The position numbers and the translations under genes are program-made. Positions 53,257 through 62,661 of a DNA stretch of 64,000 nucleotides are shown in pieces. The stretch's first letter is position 1. Every line of letters starts with the position of its first letter. The stretch is from Heliobacterium chlorum. Its GTDB lineage: Bacteria; Bacillota; Desulfitobacteriia; Heliobacteriales; Heliobacteriaceae. The notes beneath the pieces were generated by a model. That model saw only the letters and a list, made by a program, of their open reading frames with translations, ran no database searches and was not told the origin of the DNA. Location: positions 122,330 to 186,329 of the forward strand of contig NZ_JACVHF010000005.1 of assembly GCF_014502795.1 (NCBI RefSeq), written 5' to 3'.

Positions 53257-56200
53257 AACCTTTAAAGCTTACGATGAATGCCTTTGGCCCTTTTGCAGGG
53301 ATCCAGGTGATCGATTTTACGGAACTGAAAGGAAATACACTCTTTTTGATTCATGGTCCCACCGGTGCAGGGAAAACGACGATCCTTGATGCCATCTGCT
53401 TCGCGCTATACGGAGATACGAGCGGTGCCGAACGGGACGGTAAGCAGATGCGCAGCGATCATGCCGACATCTCCGTGCCTACATCTGTCACTTTTGACTT
53501 TACCATCGGGGTCCAACAGTACCGAGTCACCCGCAATCCCGAACAGGAACGGCCAAAACGATCCGGCGGTGGTACGACGACGATGCGCTCTGACGCCACC
53601 TTGTGGGACCGGACAAACTGCAGCGACGATGCCGAAACAGGTGTCGTCCTCGCCACCGGTACGAGCAAGGTGACCGTTAAGGTGGAAAGCTTGTTAGGCT
53701 TCGAGAGCAGTCAGTTTCGCCAAGTGGTCATGTTGCCGCAAGGGCAGTTTCGCAAACTCTTGACCTCTGATTCCAAAGAGCGCGAACAAATTCTAGAGGC
53801 TTTGTTCAAGACGGAGATCTACCGGCGAATCGAACTGGCTCTGAAGGAAAAGTCGAAAGCCATGGAGTCGGAGATTAAGGACATCCAGCGGCACAAACAG
53901 TGGGTCCTTCAGGAAGCGAAAGCCCAGTCGGCGGAAGAACTAGATCAACGGCTGAAAGAACATCGAGAAAACCTCCAGCAGATTCAGCAGGCCGTTCAGC
54001 AACATCGAAAGCGGCGGGAACAGGCACAAGTTTTTCTGGAAGCTGGAAAACAGACCAAAGAAAAACTCATCGAAAAAGGACAAGCGGAAAGCCATCTCCG
54101 CGCCTTACAGGAGAAAGTGCCTGAGATGGAGGGCCGCAGGCAAGAGTTAGAGCGGGCGAGACAGGCTCTCGGTCTCGCCGATCTGGAAAAGTCGCTGCTG
54201 GGCCGACGGAGAGAAAAAGCAGAGGTCGAAAAGGAGCGGGTCGGTAGAGAGGCGGAACTAAAGGGTACTCGCCAATCTAAAACCGACGCCGAAACAAAGT
54301 ATACGCTCGAACAGGGACGAGAGCCGGAGCGGGCGGAAGCCGTCCGAGAAGTGGCCCGCTTGGAAGGGTTTACGGAGATCGTCAACGCCATTGACGGTGC
54401 CCGCCGAAGCCTGGCGGCAAGCCTCACAGAAGTAAAGGCGGTAAAGGCCGAGAAGGAACAAAAGGATCAATCTTTGACGGAACTCTCCGCCTACATGGAG
54501 ACCCAGACGAATCGGTGGAAGCAGGCGACCCAAGAAGGGGCTAAGGCTAGTTCTTTCGAGGCAGCTTATAACGAACTGACACGGGTCGGGAAGAAGCGCA
54601 AAGAACTAGATATCGCCTACAAAGCCCAGGCCGAGGCGATGCAAGAACATGGGCACGTGGAGCAAGAGTATCTTCTCTTGAAAGACAAGGCTGCCCGAGC
54701 CAAAGAGGAGCTGGCTCAGCTTCGGGAAGCCTGGAACAAAGGGCAGGCCTCCATCTTGGCGGCTTCCCTCTCTGAAAACCGTCCCTGCCCCGTCTGCGGT
54801 TCTCTCCATCACCCTGAACCGGCCAGAACGAGCGAATTCGTCCCGTCCCAGCAGGATCTGAAAGATAGAGAAAAGTCCTTCTCCGATCTCGAGGCTCGAA
54901 GAGACCATAAGCTTAACGAGTTGCGCGAAAAGGAACGCAAAAAAGCCGCCACGGAGAACCAAGTGGCGGCGCTCAAGGAAGAGCTGGGGGAACAAGCAGA
55001 TCTCGTTCTAGAGGGGCTGAGAGCCCGGGCGAAGGAAGTCAAACAGGCTTGGGACAAATCGGCCAAAGCCAAAGAGGCCGCAGAGGCTTTGGGAAAAGAA
55101 CTGGAGTCGTTAAAGGTCCAAGAGGCGGCCCTTCGCAAACAAGTAGCGCTGCTAGAAGAGAAATACCGAGGCGCCGAAAGCCGGTGGCGGGCTTCAGCGG
55201 CCGTTGTCGAAGAAAAAGAAGCGATGGTTCCGGCTGACCTTCGCGACCTAAAAGCACTGCAAAAAGCACAAATGGAAGCGGTAAACCGGCGAAAGGATTT
55301 GGAAGGAGCCCTGGAAAGGGCGAGAAAAGCGGTCGAAGTGGCACAAGCCGCCTTAGCCAAGAGCGAAACGGCTCTGCAAGAGTCCACACGCCGGCTGGAA
55401 CAGGTCGAACTTCAACTTCAGGGGGAAGAACGGACATTTACCGTGCGTTTACAAGAGGCAGGCTTTACCTGTGTGGGCGCCTACGAACAGGCGAAACGGC
55501 CGAAAGAGGCCATCGATAGGATCGAGGGGATCCTCATAGAGTTTGGTGAAAACTTGAGAGCTGCTCAGGACCGGCTCACACGGGCTGAAGAAGCCGCCCA
55601 AGAGTTGACTGAGCCCGATTTGGACGAGCTGAAGAAGAACCTAAAGGCTGCCGAAGAAGCTTTCGAACTGTCCCGGAAACAGGAGATCGAAAGGGAGAAT
55701 GAAATCAGCCGGGAAACAGAATGGCTGAAGAACCTCCGGAAGTTAGAGAGTGATTTTGCTGCGACCGAAGAAAAATACCGTGTCCTCGGTCGGATATCGG
55801 AAGTAGCCAACGGCACGAACAAGTATGGCATCACTTTTCAGCGTTTTGTCCTGGGGGCATTGTTGGATGATGTCACCGCCGCGGCTACCGAACGGCTGAA
55901 GTTGATGAGCCGGGGTCGTTATTACCTGCAGCGGACTCTCGACCGGGCCACGAAACGTTCCGCTGGCGGCCTAGACTTGGAAGTTTTCGACACTTATACA
56001 GGCCTATGCCGGAATGTGTCCACATTATCCGGTGGAGAGACCTTTTTGGCGGCGCTCTCACTGGCACTGGGGTTAGCGGATGTGGTCCAATCCTATTCCG
56101 GCGGCATCTACCTCGACGCGATTTTTGTCGATGAAGGTTTTGGCACGCTTGATCCAGAATCGCTCGATCTGGCCATGCGTGCGCTCATCGATTTGCAAAA

Positions 56201-56318
56201 AGGCGGCCGTCTTGTCGGTATCATCTCCCACGTGCCGGAGTTGAAAGAGCGTATCGATGCGCGGCTCGAAGTGAAGGCAACGGAGCGCGGCAGTACAGCT
56301 GGATTTCGGATAGCCTAA
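53253..56318 (+). CDS. sbcC: Exonuclease SbcC (Rad50-type SMC-like ATPase)
   Basis: A 1021-residue protein: N-terminal ATPase half with Walker A HGPTGAGKTT, two long coiled-coil arms (about 180-500 and 530-830), a zinc hook CPVC at 512-515, and C-terminal half with STLSGGETF signature and IFVDEGFGTLD Walker B. GTG start with AGGAGG. Partners with SbcD. Confidence 0.96.
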   Translation: MKPLKLTMNAFGPFAGIQVIDFTELKGNTLFLIHGPTGAGKTTILDAICFALYGDTSGAERDGKQMRSDHADISVPTSVTFDFTIGVQQYRVTRNPEQERPKRSGGGTTTMRSDATLWDRTNCSDDAETGVVLATGTSKVTVKVESLLGFESSQFRQVVMLPQGQFRKLLTSDSKEREQILEALFKTEIYRRIELALKEKSKAMESEIKDIQRHKQWVLQEAKAQSAEELDQRLKEHRENLQQIQQAVQQHRKRREQAQVFLEAGKQTKEKLIEKGQAESHLRALQEKVPEMEGRRQELERARQALGLADLEKSLLGRRREKAEVEKERVGREAELKGTRQSKTDAETKYTLEQGREPERAEAVREVARLEGFTEIVNAIDGARRSLAASLTEVKAVKAEKEQKDQSLTELSAYMETQTNRWKQATQEGAKASSFEAAYNELTRVGKKRKELDIAYKAQAEAMQEHGHVEQEYLLLKDKAARAKEELAQLREAWNKGQASILAASLSENRPCPVCGSLHHPEPARTSEFVPSQQDLKDREKSFSDLEARRDHKLNELREKERKKAATENQVAALKEELGEQADLVLEGLRARAKEVKQAWDKSAKAKEAAEALGKELESLKVQEAALRKQVALLEEKYRGAESRWRASAAVVEEKEAMVPADLRDLKALQKAQMEAVNRRKDLEGALERARKAVEVAQAALAKSETALQESTRRLEQVELQLQGEERTFTVRLQEAGFTCVGAYEQAKRPKEAIDRIEGILIEFGENLRAAQDRLTRAEEAAQELTEPDLDELKKNLKAAEEAFELSRKQEIERENEISRETEWLKNLRKLESDFAATEEKYRVLGRISEVANGTNKYGITFQRFVLGALLDDVTAAATERLKLMSRGRYYLQRTLDRATKRSAGGLDLEVFDTYTGLCRNVSTLSGGETFLAALSLALGLADVVQSYSGGIYLDAIFVDEGFGTLDPESLDLAMRALIDLQKGGRLVGIISHVPELKERIDARLEVKATERGSTAGFRIA

Positions 56319-56373
56319 ATCGGGTTTGGCTGATACCCAATATCTAGTTTACCCTTATGAATATGTCCATTAT

Positions 56374-56415
56374 GAAGCTCCGCCAGGATCGAGAGGTCCG
56401 AAGCGGAGCTTTTTT
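56374..56415 (+). terminator. Intrinsic terminator after sbcC
   Basis: AAGCTCCGC pairs with GCGGAGCTT and is followed by T6. Confidence 0.85.
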
Positions 56416-56467
56416 ACCTGCTGAAAATATCAAAATCCTTTTATCATAGCCGACTGACAATCTAGCG

Positions 56468-56516
56468 AAAAAATAGATACGGGGCTGCCCCAACGCATAA
56501 GTTTGGGCCAGCCCCT
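56468..56516 (-). terminator. Intrinsic terminator after glycerate kinase
   Basis: Read on the minus strand, GGGGCTGG...CCAAA with TTGG...CAGCCCC, then a T-rich tail opposite the A run at 56468-56473. Confidence 0.7.
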
Positions 56517-56586
56517 GTTTATTTAGCCTGCTACGGGTTAGGGCACTGTTCATTGTTTTTTATTTTTGCGACTTACTTAGGGGAGA

Positions 56587-57741
56587 TTACTGTTCCATTG
56601 CACCGATTTGAAGACCCACACGAATGAAGCGGCACAGCCGGGCCGACGCCTCTTCAACCAGTTTTTCGGCATGATGGACGCAATCGTCTAGACTCATCGG
56701 TCCGGGGACGATGCTCATTACCCCGGAGATTCCCTGTTCGAGGACGTCATCAGCCCCTTTTCCCAACCCCCCGGACAAGCAGACAGTCGGAACATTATAT
56801 TGTGCAGCAATCTTGGCGACACCGACAGGGGCTTTGCCGAAGGCAGTCTGAAAATCAGTTGCCCCTTCACCGGTGATCACCAGGTCCGCTCGTTTGGCCA
56901 GTTCAGCGAAATGGGTCGTTTCCAAGACGATTTCCACGCCCGGTTTCAACAGTGCATTTGTAAAAAACATCAAACCGGCTCCTAATCCCCCGGCGGCACC
57001 TGCGCCGGGGCGCTCGGCGATGTCTTTGCCGGTGGCGGCAGCGGCGATGGATGCGTAATGGCCGAGGGCTTGATCCAATTCCCGAATCATATCGGCAGTG
57101 GCTCCTTTTTGCGGTCCGTAAACGGCAGAGGCGCCTTTTGGCCCACATAAGGGATTGTCCACATCACAGGCGACCAAGATCGATGTCTCGACGAGTCGAG
57201 GATCGATGCTGGATAGATCGATCTTTGCTAAGCCGGCCAAGGCGGATCCCCCAGGAGGGAGTTCGTCACCTTTTCCGTCGAGTAAGTGAACGCCTAGGGC
57301 CTGGGCCATGCCGGCTCCGCCGTCATTGGTAGCACTGCCGCCAATACCGATGATGAACTTACGGATTCCCTGGTCCAGAGCGGCTCGGATCAATTGGCCG
57401 GTGCCAAAGGTGGTCGTGATCCGTGGGTCCCGTTTCTCCTTAGGAACTATAGTTAGGCCCGAGGCGGCGGCCATTTCAATCACCGCTGTTTCACCATCGC
57501 CTAGAATTCCCCAAAAAGCGTCGACGGTTTGGCCTAAAGGCCCTGTGACTTGTTGCTTGATTATGCGGCCGCCGGTCGCCGTCACCAGTGCTTCCACAGT
57601 TCCCTCACCACCATCGGCGATAGGGACTTTGTGTACCTCGGCCCTAGGAAAGACGGAACGGATTCCTTGCTCCATAGCTGCTGCGACGGCGACAGCCGAT
57701 AGACTGCCTTTGTACGAATCGGGTGCTACGATGATCCGCAT
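56587..57741 (-). CDS. Glycerate kinase (GlxK/GarK type)
   Basis: A 384-residue type-1 glycerate kinase: IVAPDSYKGSLSA at the N-terminus, IADGGEGTVEAL, GIGGSATNDGGAGMAQALG, ACDVDNPLCGP and TGEGATDFQTAFGKAP, all diagnostic. Phosphorylates glycerate for entry to glycolysis. Stands alone. Confidence 0.94.
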   Translation of the reverse strand: MRIIVAPDSYKGSLSAVAVAAAMEQGIRSVFPRAEVHKVPIADGGEGTVEALVTATGGRIIKQQVTGPLGQTVDAFWGILGDGETAVIEMAAASGLTIVPKEKRDPRITTTFGTGQLIRAALDQGIRKFIIGIGGSATNDGGAGMAQALGVHLLDGKGDELPPGGSALAGLAKIDLSSIDPRLVETSILVACDVDNPLCGPKGASAVYGPQKGATADMIRELDQALGHYASIAAAATGKDIAERPGAGAAGGLGAGLMFFTNALLKPGVEIVLETTHFAELAKRADLVITGEGATDFQTAFGKAPVGVAKIAAQYNVPTVCLSGGLGKGADDVLEQGISGVMSIVPGPMSLDDCVHHAEKLVEEASARLCRFIRVGLQIGAMEQ

Positions 57742-57921
57742 TCCACAATCACGTCCTTTAACCTGCTTGTTACATTAGGGATTTAATACAATCTTACATC
57801 ATTTTAATAACTTCATACAGAGAAGAGACTCTTTTAGTCTTCTACTTCAAATAACCCTCAAGCACAAAATAAGTTACTGGCATATATTGCTAGAAAACGA
57901 ATGTGTAGGGGGACGATAAAA

Positions 57922-58143
57922 GTGCCGTACAATTTCGCTCAATATTATGGTGAGGAGTATTACAGACAAAAATTTTTAGAACATGCAGCTCTCTCTGAAC
58001 ACTATGCCCGACAAAAAATGGTTAATGCAAGTAATTCGCAGGCCTATTATAGATTTGCTGAATTGGAATATTTCCATAAATCAAGAGCACTACACTATAA
58101 GAGTTTCTTTATGGCTCAAGTAAGTACAGACTCAATATACTAA
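57922..58143 (+). CDS. Small Tyr/His-rich protein, unknown
   Basis: A 73-residue frame beginning with GTG 57922 behind TAGGGGGA; an in-frame ATG at 57901 lacks a ribosome site. It is rich in aromatic residues (YYGEEYYRQKF, AYYRFAELEYFHKS) and predicted helical. The composition resembles small sporulation or coat-associated proteins, but no family is recognised. Confidence 0.5.
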   Translation: MPYNFAQYYGEEYYRQKFLEHAALSEHYARQKMVNASNSQAYYRFAELEYFHKSRALHYKSFFMAQVSTDSIY

Positions 58144-58272
58144 ACTAAACAACATCTAGGACCGAAGAAAGCGTATATTTTCCTATGCTCCATATAAAAA
58201 TTCAGCCTGCTTCATAAATTTTTCACAAGTTTTTGTTATGCTCCTTTTACTGATTGAAAGGAGCTGAATACG

Positions 58273-58779
58273 ATGTCTATGACCCATTACATGGAACTGC
58301 TGGCGGTAAATCAACCTTGGAACTTGATATTATTCATGGCAATTCCGGTAATCCTTGCTGAAACCGTTGCGATTTCGGAGTTGTTTATCCTCTTTAAGCG
58401 TCCAGGAGCAAGTGCGCTTCGTATGATTAACAAAACCGCTAGCATCATAGGTGGAATTTACTTCATGGGTGTATTCATATATCTAATGAACACCGCAGTA
58501 ATACCGCTTACCACGAGTGGGCAGTGGCGTGGCCCGGCAGACGTAATTGCCGTAGGGTTTTATTTAGCTGGCATCATTCCACTTATGGGTATGGCACTGC
58601 TCGACTTGAACCTGATCGGTAAGAAACGAGATGAAGAGGCTAAACTGAAACTTCACGCCACATTTGTCGCCATTTTTCTCGTAGTCGCCCACGTTGCAAT
58701 GATCTTCGGAATGTTAGATCCAGCTCTACTGATGACCACACCTTCGGCTCACGTCATGCCTCAACATTCCATGCATTAA
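58273..58779 (+). CDS. Four-helix membrane protein, probably DUF6803-like
   Basis: A 168-residue protein with four membrane segments (about 17-40, 53-74, 92-110, 127-147) and a His/Met-rich tail (TPSAHVMPQHSMH) suggestive of metal contact. The start MSMTHYMELLAVNQPWNL resembles a family I remember as DUF6803. AAAGGAGC ribosome site; terminator follows. Confidence 0.6.
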   Translation: MSMTHYMELLAVNQPWNLILFMAIPVILAETVAISELFILFKRPGASALRMINKTASIIGGIYFMGVFIYLMNTAVIPLTTSGQWRGPADVIAVGFYLAGIIPLMGMALLDLNLIGKKRDEEAKLKLHATFVAIFLVVAHVAMIFGMLDPALLMTTPSAHVMPQHSMH

Positions 58780-58783
58780 TAAA

Positions 58784-58821
58784 GAAACCGCCGGACGATA
58801 AACAGTCTGGCGGTTTCTTTT
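58784..58821 (+). terminator. Intrinsic terminator
   Basis: GAAACCGCC pairs with GGCGGTTTC followed by T4. Confidence 0.85.
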
Positions 58822-59001
58822 ATTGAAGAATGCTTTTGGTTAGGCATTACAACAGGACCATAAATAAGGGGGTACTCGAGGCTATACGGTAAAAATCAAT
58901 GAAGAAAAATTGGGCAGAACAATACTAGCTTTGATTACGGTGTTTATGAAGAGTAATGCTCACCATTTCTTGACTAGTGGGGAAGGGCGATTTCAATTGT
59001 A

Positions 59002-59409
59002 TTAAGGTTTTTCAAGACTGAGTTGCCATGAGACACCATATTTATCTTGAATCCAACCGTACTTCTCGCTGAATGGGTAAGCACCTAACGGCATTAAAAC
59101 CGTGCCACCGTTAGAAAGCCTCTCGTAATAATAATTAATTTCCTCATCAGTATCGCATGTGACGTATAACGATATTGCTGGAGTAAACGTAAATTCATGT
59201 TTAATGCTACTGTCTATAGCCATAAATACTTGCCCCTTTAGCGAAAAGGAAGCGTGTATCACGGAGCCTTCTTTACCCACATCGTTTGCACCGTAACGGG
59301 TAATAGTCAGAATTTCCGATTGGTCGAACGTAGAGCAGTAAAAGTTCATAGCTTCTTCGGCGTTCCCGGAAAACATTAAAAAGGTCGTAATTTTCTGATG
59401 CTGTTTCAC
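59002..59409 (-). CDS. VOC-family protein, PhnB/3-demethylubiquinone-methyltransferase-like type
   Basis: A 135-residue protein of the vicinal-oxygen-chelate superfamily (PhnB-like): FLMFSGNAEEAMNFYCSTF, VIHASFSLKGQVFMAID and the GWIQDKYGVSWQL end. GTG start behind AAGGAG. Function not known; members are often annotated as glyoxalase-like. Confidence 0.85.
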   Translation of the reverse strand: MKQHQKITTFLMFSGNAEEAMNFYCSTFDQSEILTITRYGANDVGKEGSVIHASFSLKGQVFMAIDSSIKHEFTFTPAISLYVTCDTDEEINYYYERLSNGGTVLMPLGAYPFSEKYGWIQDKYGVSWQLSLEKP

Positions 59410-59647
59410 TTGGTCAGCTCCTTATTGCAAATCAAAGAAGTGATTTCGGCAGATTTCCCGGGTTGACAGCAGGAGGTACACCGATAATATGCCCTATTTA
59501 CGAAACTGAACCCTAATAATCACCTAAATCCCCCATCTCCCACCATACTCGCTGTAATGCCTCACCTCATTCGACCCCCATTTTGGTATGAATGGTATAG
59601 TTGATCATTTTGAAAGCATACAGGCGTAGTGTGGGAGAAGTACCACC

Positions 59648-59700
59648 GTCCTATTCCACGGCCTTTACCGAGGAGGCCAGTAGAAGAGGACTGTTTTTTT
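59648..59700 (+). terminator. Terminator-like hairpin, copy 1 of a paired structured element
   Basis: GTCCTATTC pairs with GAAGAGGAC around an inner GGCCT/AGGCC stem, ending in T7, about 95 bases upstream of the PNPOx-like gene. A GTGG/CCAC mini-hairpin precedes it. The core CACGG[CT]CTT ... GAGGCCAGT is shared with the hairpin at 60222. Confidence 0.6.
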
Positions 59701-59792
59701 ACTGTGCTAAGAATTTTATCTTAATATCAGGGCGACATTAACAGAGGGAAAAAGTCGCATGTTTTAGTTGAATTTAAAAGTGGAGGAACCTA

Positions 59793-60170
59793 ATGAAAGA
59801 AGCAATTGAATTCTTGAACGCTCATAAGACAGGATGTTTCGCAACCGTTGAGAACGGTAAACCCCGTGTTCGTCCGTGGGCATTTATGTTGGAGGACGGG
59901 GGGAAGTTCTGGTTTTGCACGGCGAATAACAAGGATGTCTACAAGCAACTAAAAGAAAACCCTTACATGGAGTTTACCAGTTGGGAAGTGTTTACTATCT
60001 TCCGAATGTCAGGCGAAGTAAAGTTCTCACAAGATATTGAGATGAAGAATAAAATCCTTGAAGAGAATCCTGGATTAAAGTCACTTTACAGCGCCGATGA
60101 TCCGGTATTCGAGATTTTCTATTTGGAACATGGAAACATTTCATTTGCGGGTAAGACATACGAGTTTTAA
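59793..60170 (+). CDS. Pyridoxamine 5'-phosphate oxidase-family protein
   Basis: A 125-residue split-barrel flavin-binding protein: IEFLNAHKTGCFATVENGKPRVRPWAFM and FCTANNKDVYKQLKENPYMEFTSW are typical of the small PNPOx-like class found in clostridia, which bind FMN or F420 and reduce unknown substrates. GGAGGAACCTA ribosome site. Flanked by the two related hairpins at 59648 and 60222. Confidence 0.88.
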   Translation: MKEAIEFLNAHKTGCFATVENGKPRVRPWAFMLEDGGKFWFCTANNKDVYKQLKENPYMEFTSWEVFTIFRMSGEVKFSQDIEMKNKILEENPGLKSLYSADDPVFEIFYLEHGNISFAGKTYEF

Positions 60171-60221
60171 GTGTATATCCCCCGATTGAAACTGGTTAAT
60201 TCCGGTCAAGTATAACAGTAA

Positions 60222-60293
60222 AACCGCCCTTACTCACGGTCTTCCTTGTACTCCTTTCGAGCGAGGCCAGTGGGGAGGGGCGGTTAACTTTTT
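60222..60293 (+). terminator. Terminator-like hairpin, copy 2 of a paired structured element
   Basis: AACCGCCC pairs with GGGCGGTT; internal arms carry CACGGTCTT and GAGGCCAGT as in the copy at 59648; followed by T-rich sequence. It ends the PNPOx-like transcript and begins a roughly 360-base gap. Confidence 0.6.
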
Positions 60294-60586
60294 GGAAAAA
60301 ATACCTTTCGTTGCGTGATCTCTAGTGTTCCGATAAGGGGCTGCTTACTAACATTTCCGTCGCTGACAAGGATAGAGCTCTACCCAGAGTCTTAGAACCC
60401 GTTATTGACAAAAATACTTTTATTTTGAAGCTAATAATCACATAAAAATCACTATCCTCCACTTTAAGGCCGCAGTAATCTCTACGTTCATTTTGATACC
60501 CGTTGTGGCGAAGATGGGTTTTTATTGGGATAAGTCGGGATTTTGTGGGGTTGGGAGGAATAGATGGCTAGACCTCCATAATCACT

Positions 60587-60615
60587 TTGTGATAACTAAC
60601 TCATGGGTGTATAAT
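60587..60615 (+). promoter_or_regulatory. Sigma-A promoter of the chemoreceptor gene
   Basis: TTGTGA (60587-60592), 17 nt, TATAAT (60610-60615), about 40 bases before the ATG at 60657. The rest of the 60294-60586 gap shows nothing I can name. Confidence 0.7.
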
Positions 60616-60656
60616 ACATCTATGAGCAATACAAATTAGCGTGAGGAGAAGCCAAA

Positions 60657-62330
60657 ATGAAGATTACCACCAAAATATGGCTTGGATTAGTTTCATTAAT
60701 TGTATTGATGGCCGGAATTGTTGGTTACAACTATTATCAATTACAATCTCTTAGAGCCAATATCCTTGAGCTGGAACAAAAAAGAGTCCCTATCGTACTG
60801 GCTGCTAAAGATTTATCCACAGGCTTCGCTCGTCAAGCTGCCGGCATTCGAGGCTACCTAGCTACCGGTAATCAGAAGTTTATAGACGAATGTAATACGT
60901 TTCGAAAGTTAACAGATGAGAAAATCGCCTTTCTGGAAAAAGAGGAGATGGATAAAGAAATACTGGCTCCCGTAATCCAATCGGCAAAAAGCTTTGAGCC
61001 CCATCCACCGAAAATGATTGAACTGTATCAAACACAAGGTCAACAATCAGCCGTTACATATATGGCGACTATAGCTTCGCCTGATAATGCTAAAGTTATC
61101 GCCGAAACCAGCAAATACGCTGATTATGAGGTTAATTTAATCCAGGAAGCTGTATTAAAGGTTCGAAACATAGAGAATCAAATAGAACGAATTACTGTCA
61201 TATTATTGGCAATTGGGGTTTTATTGGGTGCGATTGTCGGATACGTGTTGGTAAGATCAATTAACACGGGAATATCCCGACTTATAGAAACGTCAAAGGT
61301 ATTAGCTTCAGGAGACTTAAGCGTTAGTATTAACTCAACTTCTCATGATGAATTAGGAGAACTAGCGCGTGCTCTTTCAGAGGTAGTTCATAATACAAGA
61401 AATGTATTAAATAAGGTGCAACAAGCTGCTTTCCAACTATCTACAACCTCAGAAGAGCTTGCTGCGTCCGCTGAACAAACAACGAAAGCTACAGAACAAG
61501 TAACGGGAAATGTACAACAGGTCGCTAGTGGGGTAACCGACCAAGTAAAAGGGGTCAACTCAGCTAAAGAAGTCATAGCACATATGTCAAAAGGGCTACA
61601 AATGGTAGCAAAGAACGCAAGTGATGTAAAAATAGCTTCCTCAAATGCCTATAAATCGGCTACCCAAGGAAATGAATCCATAAAGCGTGCGGTTGAACAA
61701 ATGGATTCTATCAGTACAGCAGTCGATATTAGTGCTCAAACTATTGCGGAATTAGGAGAAAAATCTAAATCTATTGGGCAGATCGTTGAGGTGATTTCGG
61801 GAATCGCCTCCCAAACTAATCTTCTTGCGCTTAATGCAGCGATTGAAGCTGCTAGAGCGGGAGAAATGGGAAAGGGATTTGCTGTAGTCGCCGAAGAAGT
61901 TCGTAAATTGGCGGAAGGATCCAGCGAAGCTGCACAAAAGATTGAAATTTTAATTTCCGAAATCCAACTAGGAACTGAAAAAACGGTATCGGCAATGCGA
62001 ATTGGAACCAAAGAGGTAGCTACTGGTAAACAAGTGGTTCGAGAATCGGGAACGGCTTTTCAGTCTATAGCTAATCTTATCAATGAGGTCGCCCGGCAAA
62101 TTCAAGATGTCTCCGTAGCTGTAGAAGAATTATCATTCTCAAGCAAGGAAATAGTTACAACTATAGAGCAAATCCAGTCGACATCAGAAAAATCTGCTGC
62201 AGAGACTCAAAGTATTGCTGCTTCCTCTGAGGAACAAAATGCAGCAATGCAAGAGATTGCTTCATCGACTCAAGTATTATCCAAATTAGCCGAAGACCTT
62301 CAGAATCAAATATCTATATTTAAGATTTAG
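60657..62330 (+). CDS. Methyl-accepting chemotaxis protein
   Basis: A 557-residue chemoreceptor: membrane segments about 7-28 and 180-200, external four-helix-bundle-type sensor, HAMP about 203-255, signalling domain with [21 protein letters not shown] and [23 protein letters not shown] ribosome site. Noticeably more AT-rich than the left of the window. No pentapeptide tail. Confidence 0.92.
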   Translation: MKITTKIWLGLVSLIVLMAGIVGYNYYQLQSLRANILELEQKRVPIVLAAKDLSTGFARQAAGIRGYLATGNQKFIDECNTFRKLTDEKIAFLEKEEMDKEILAPVIQSAKSFEPHPPKMIELYQTQGQQSAVTYMATIASPDNAKVIAETSKYADYEVNLIQEAVLKVRNIENQIERITVILLAIGVLLGAIVGYVLVRSINTGISRLIETSKVLASGDLSVSINSTSHDELGELARALSEVVHNTRNVLNKVQQAAFQLSTTSEELAASAEQTTKATEQVTGNVQQVASGVTDQVKGVNSAKEVIAHMSKGLQMVAKNASDVKIASSNAYKSATQGNESIKRAVEQMDSISTAVDISAQTIAELGEKSKSIGQIVEVISGIASQTNLLALNAAIEAARAGEMGKGFAVVAEEVRKLAEGSSEAAQKIEILISEIQLGTEKTVSAMRIGTKEVATGKQVVRESGTAFQSIANLINEVARQIQDVSVAVEELSFSSKEIVTTIEQIQSTSEKSAAETQSIAASSEEQNAAMQEIASSTQVLSKLAEDLQNQISIFKI

Positions 62331-62385
62331 GATTTACGCTCCAATTGTCCCCATTCCCCCACGACCCACAAGTATCCATTTCTTG

Positions 62386-62420
62386 AGCAGCTTACTTCAA
62401 TATGAGGTGGCTGCTTTTTT
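62386..62420 (+). terminator. Intrinsic terminator
   Basis: AGCAGC pairs with GGCTGCT, followed by T6. The remaining bases up to 62597 show no gene. Confidence 0.65.
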
Positions 62421-62597
62421 GTTTGATCATTCTTGATATGAGTATGCGATCTAATGAGTTATATTGACCATAAACCCACGCTTTGGCCCCATTATCCCGG
62501 GGCCAGTTCAAACGCGGGTTCGACAAATGAAGCGATGACCGTCGGTACGTTCCGTTGTGCCAAAAACTTCTAAATTCAGTAACCCTAATGACATAAT

Positions 62598-62630
62598 TTG
62601 ACACTGTTCGCGTGCAGTGTGCTGTATAAT
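62598..62630 (+). promoter_or_regulatory. Promoter with internal palindrome before the sensor kinase
   Basis: TTGACA (62598-62603) and TATAAT (62625-62630) are 21 nt apart, too far for a normal sigma-A promoter. ACACTG-N8-CAGTGT (62601-62620) sits between them, as in promoters remodelled by MerR-type activators or blocked by a repressor. Confidence 0.5.
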
Positions 62631-62661
62631 GCTGTAAGAATAAATCGACAGAGGTACATTC

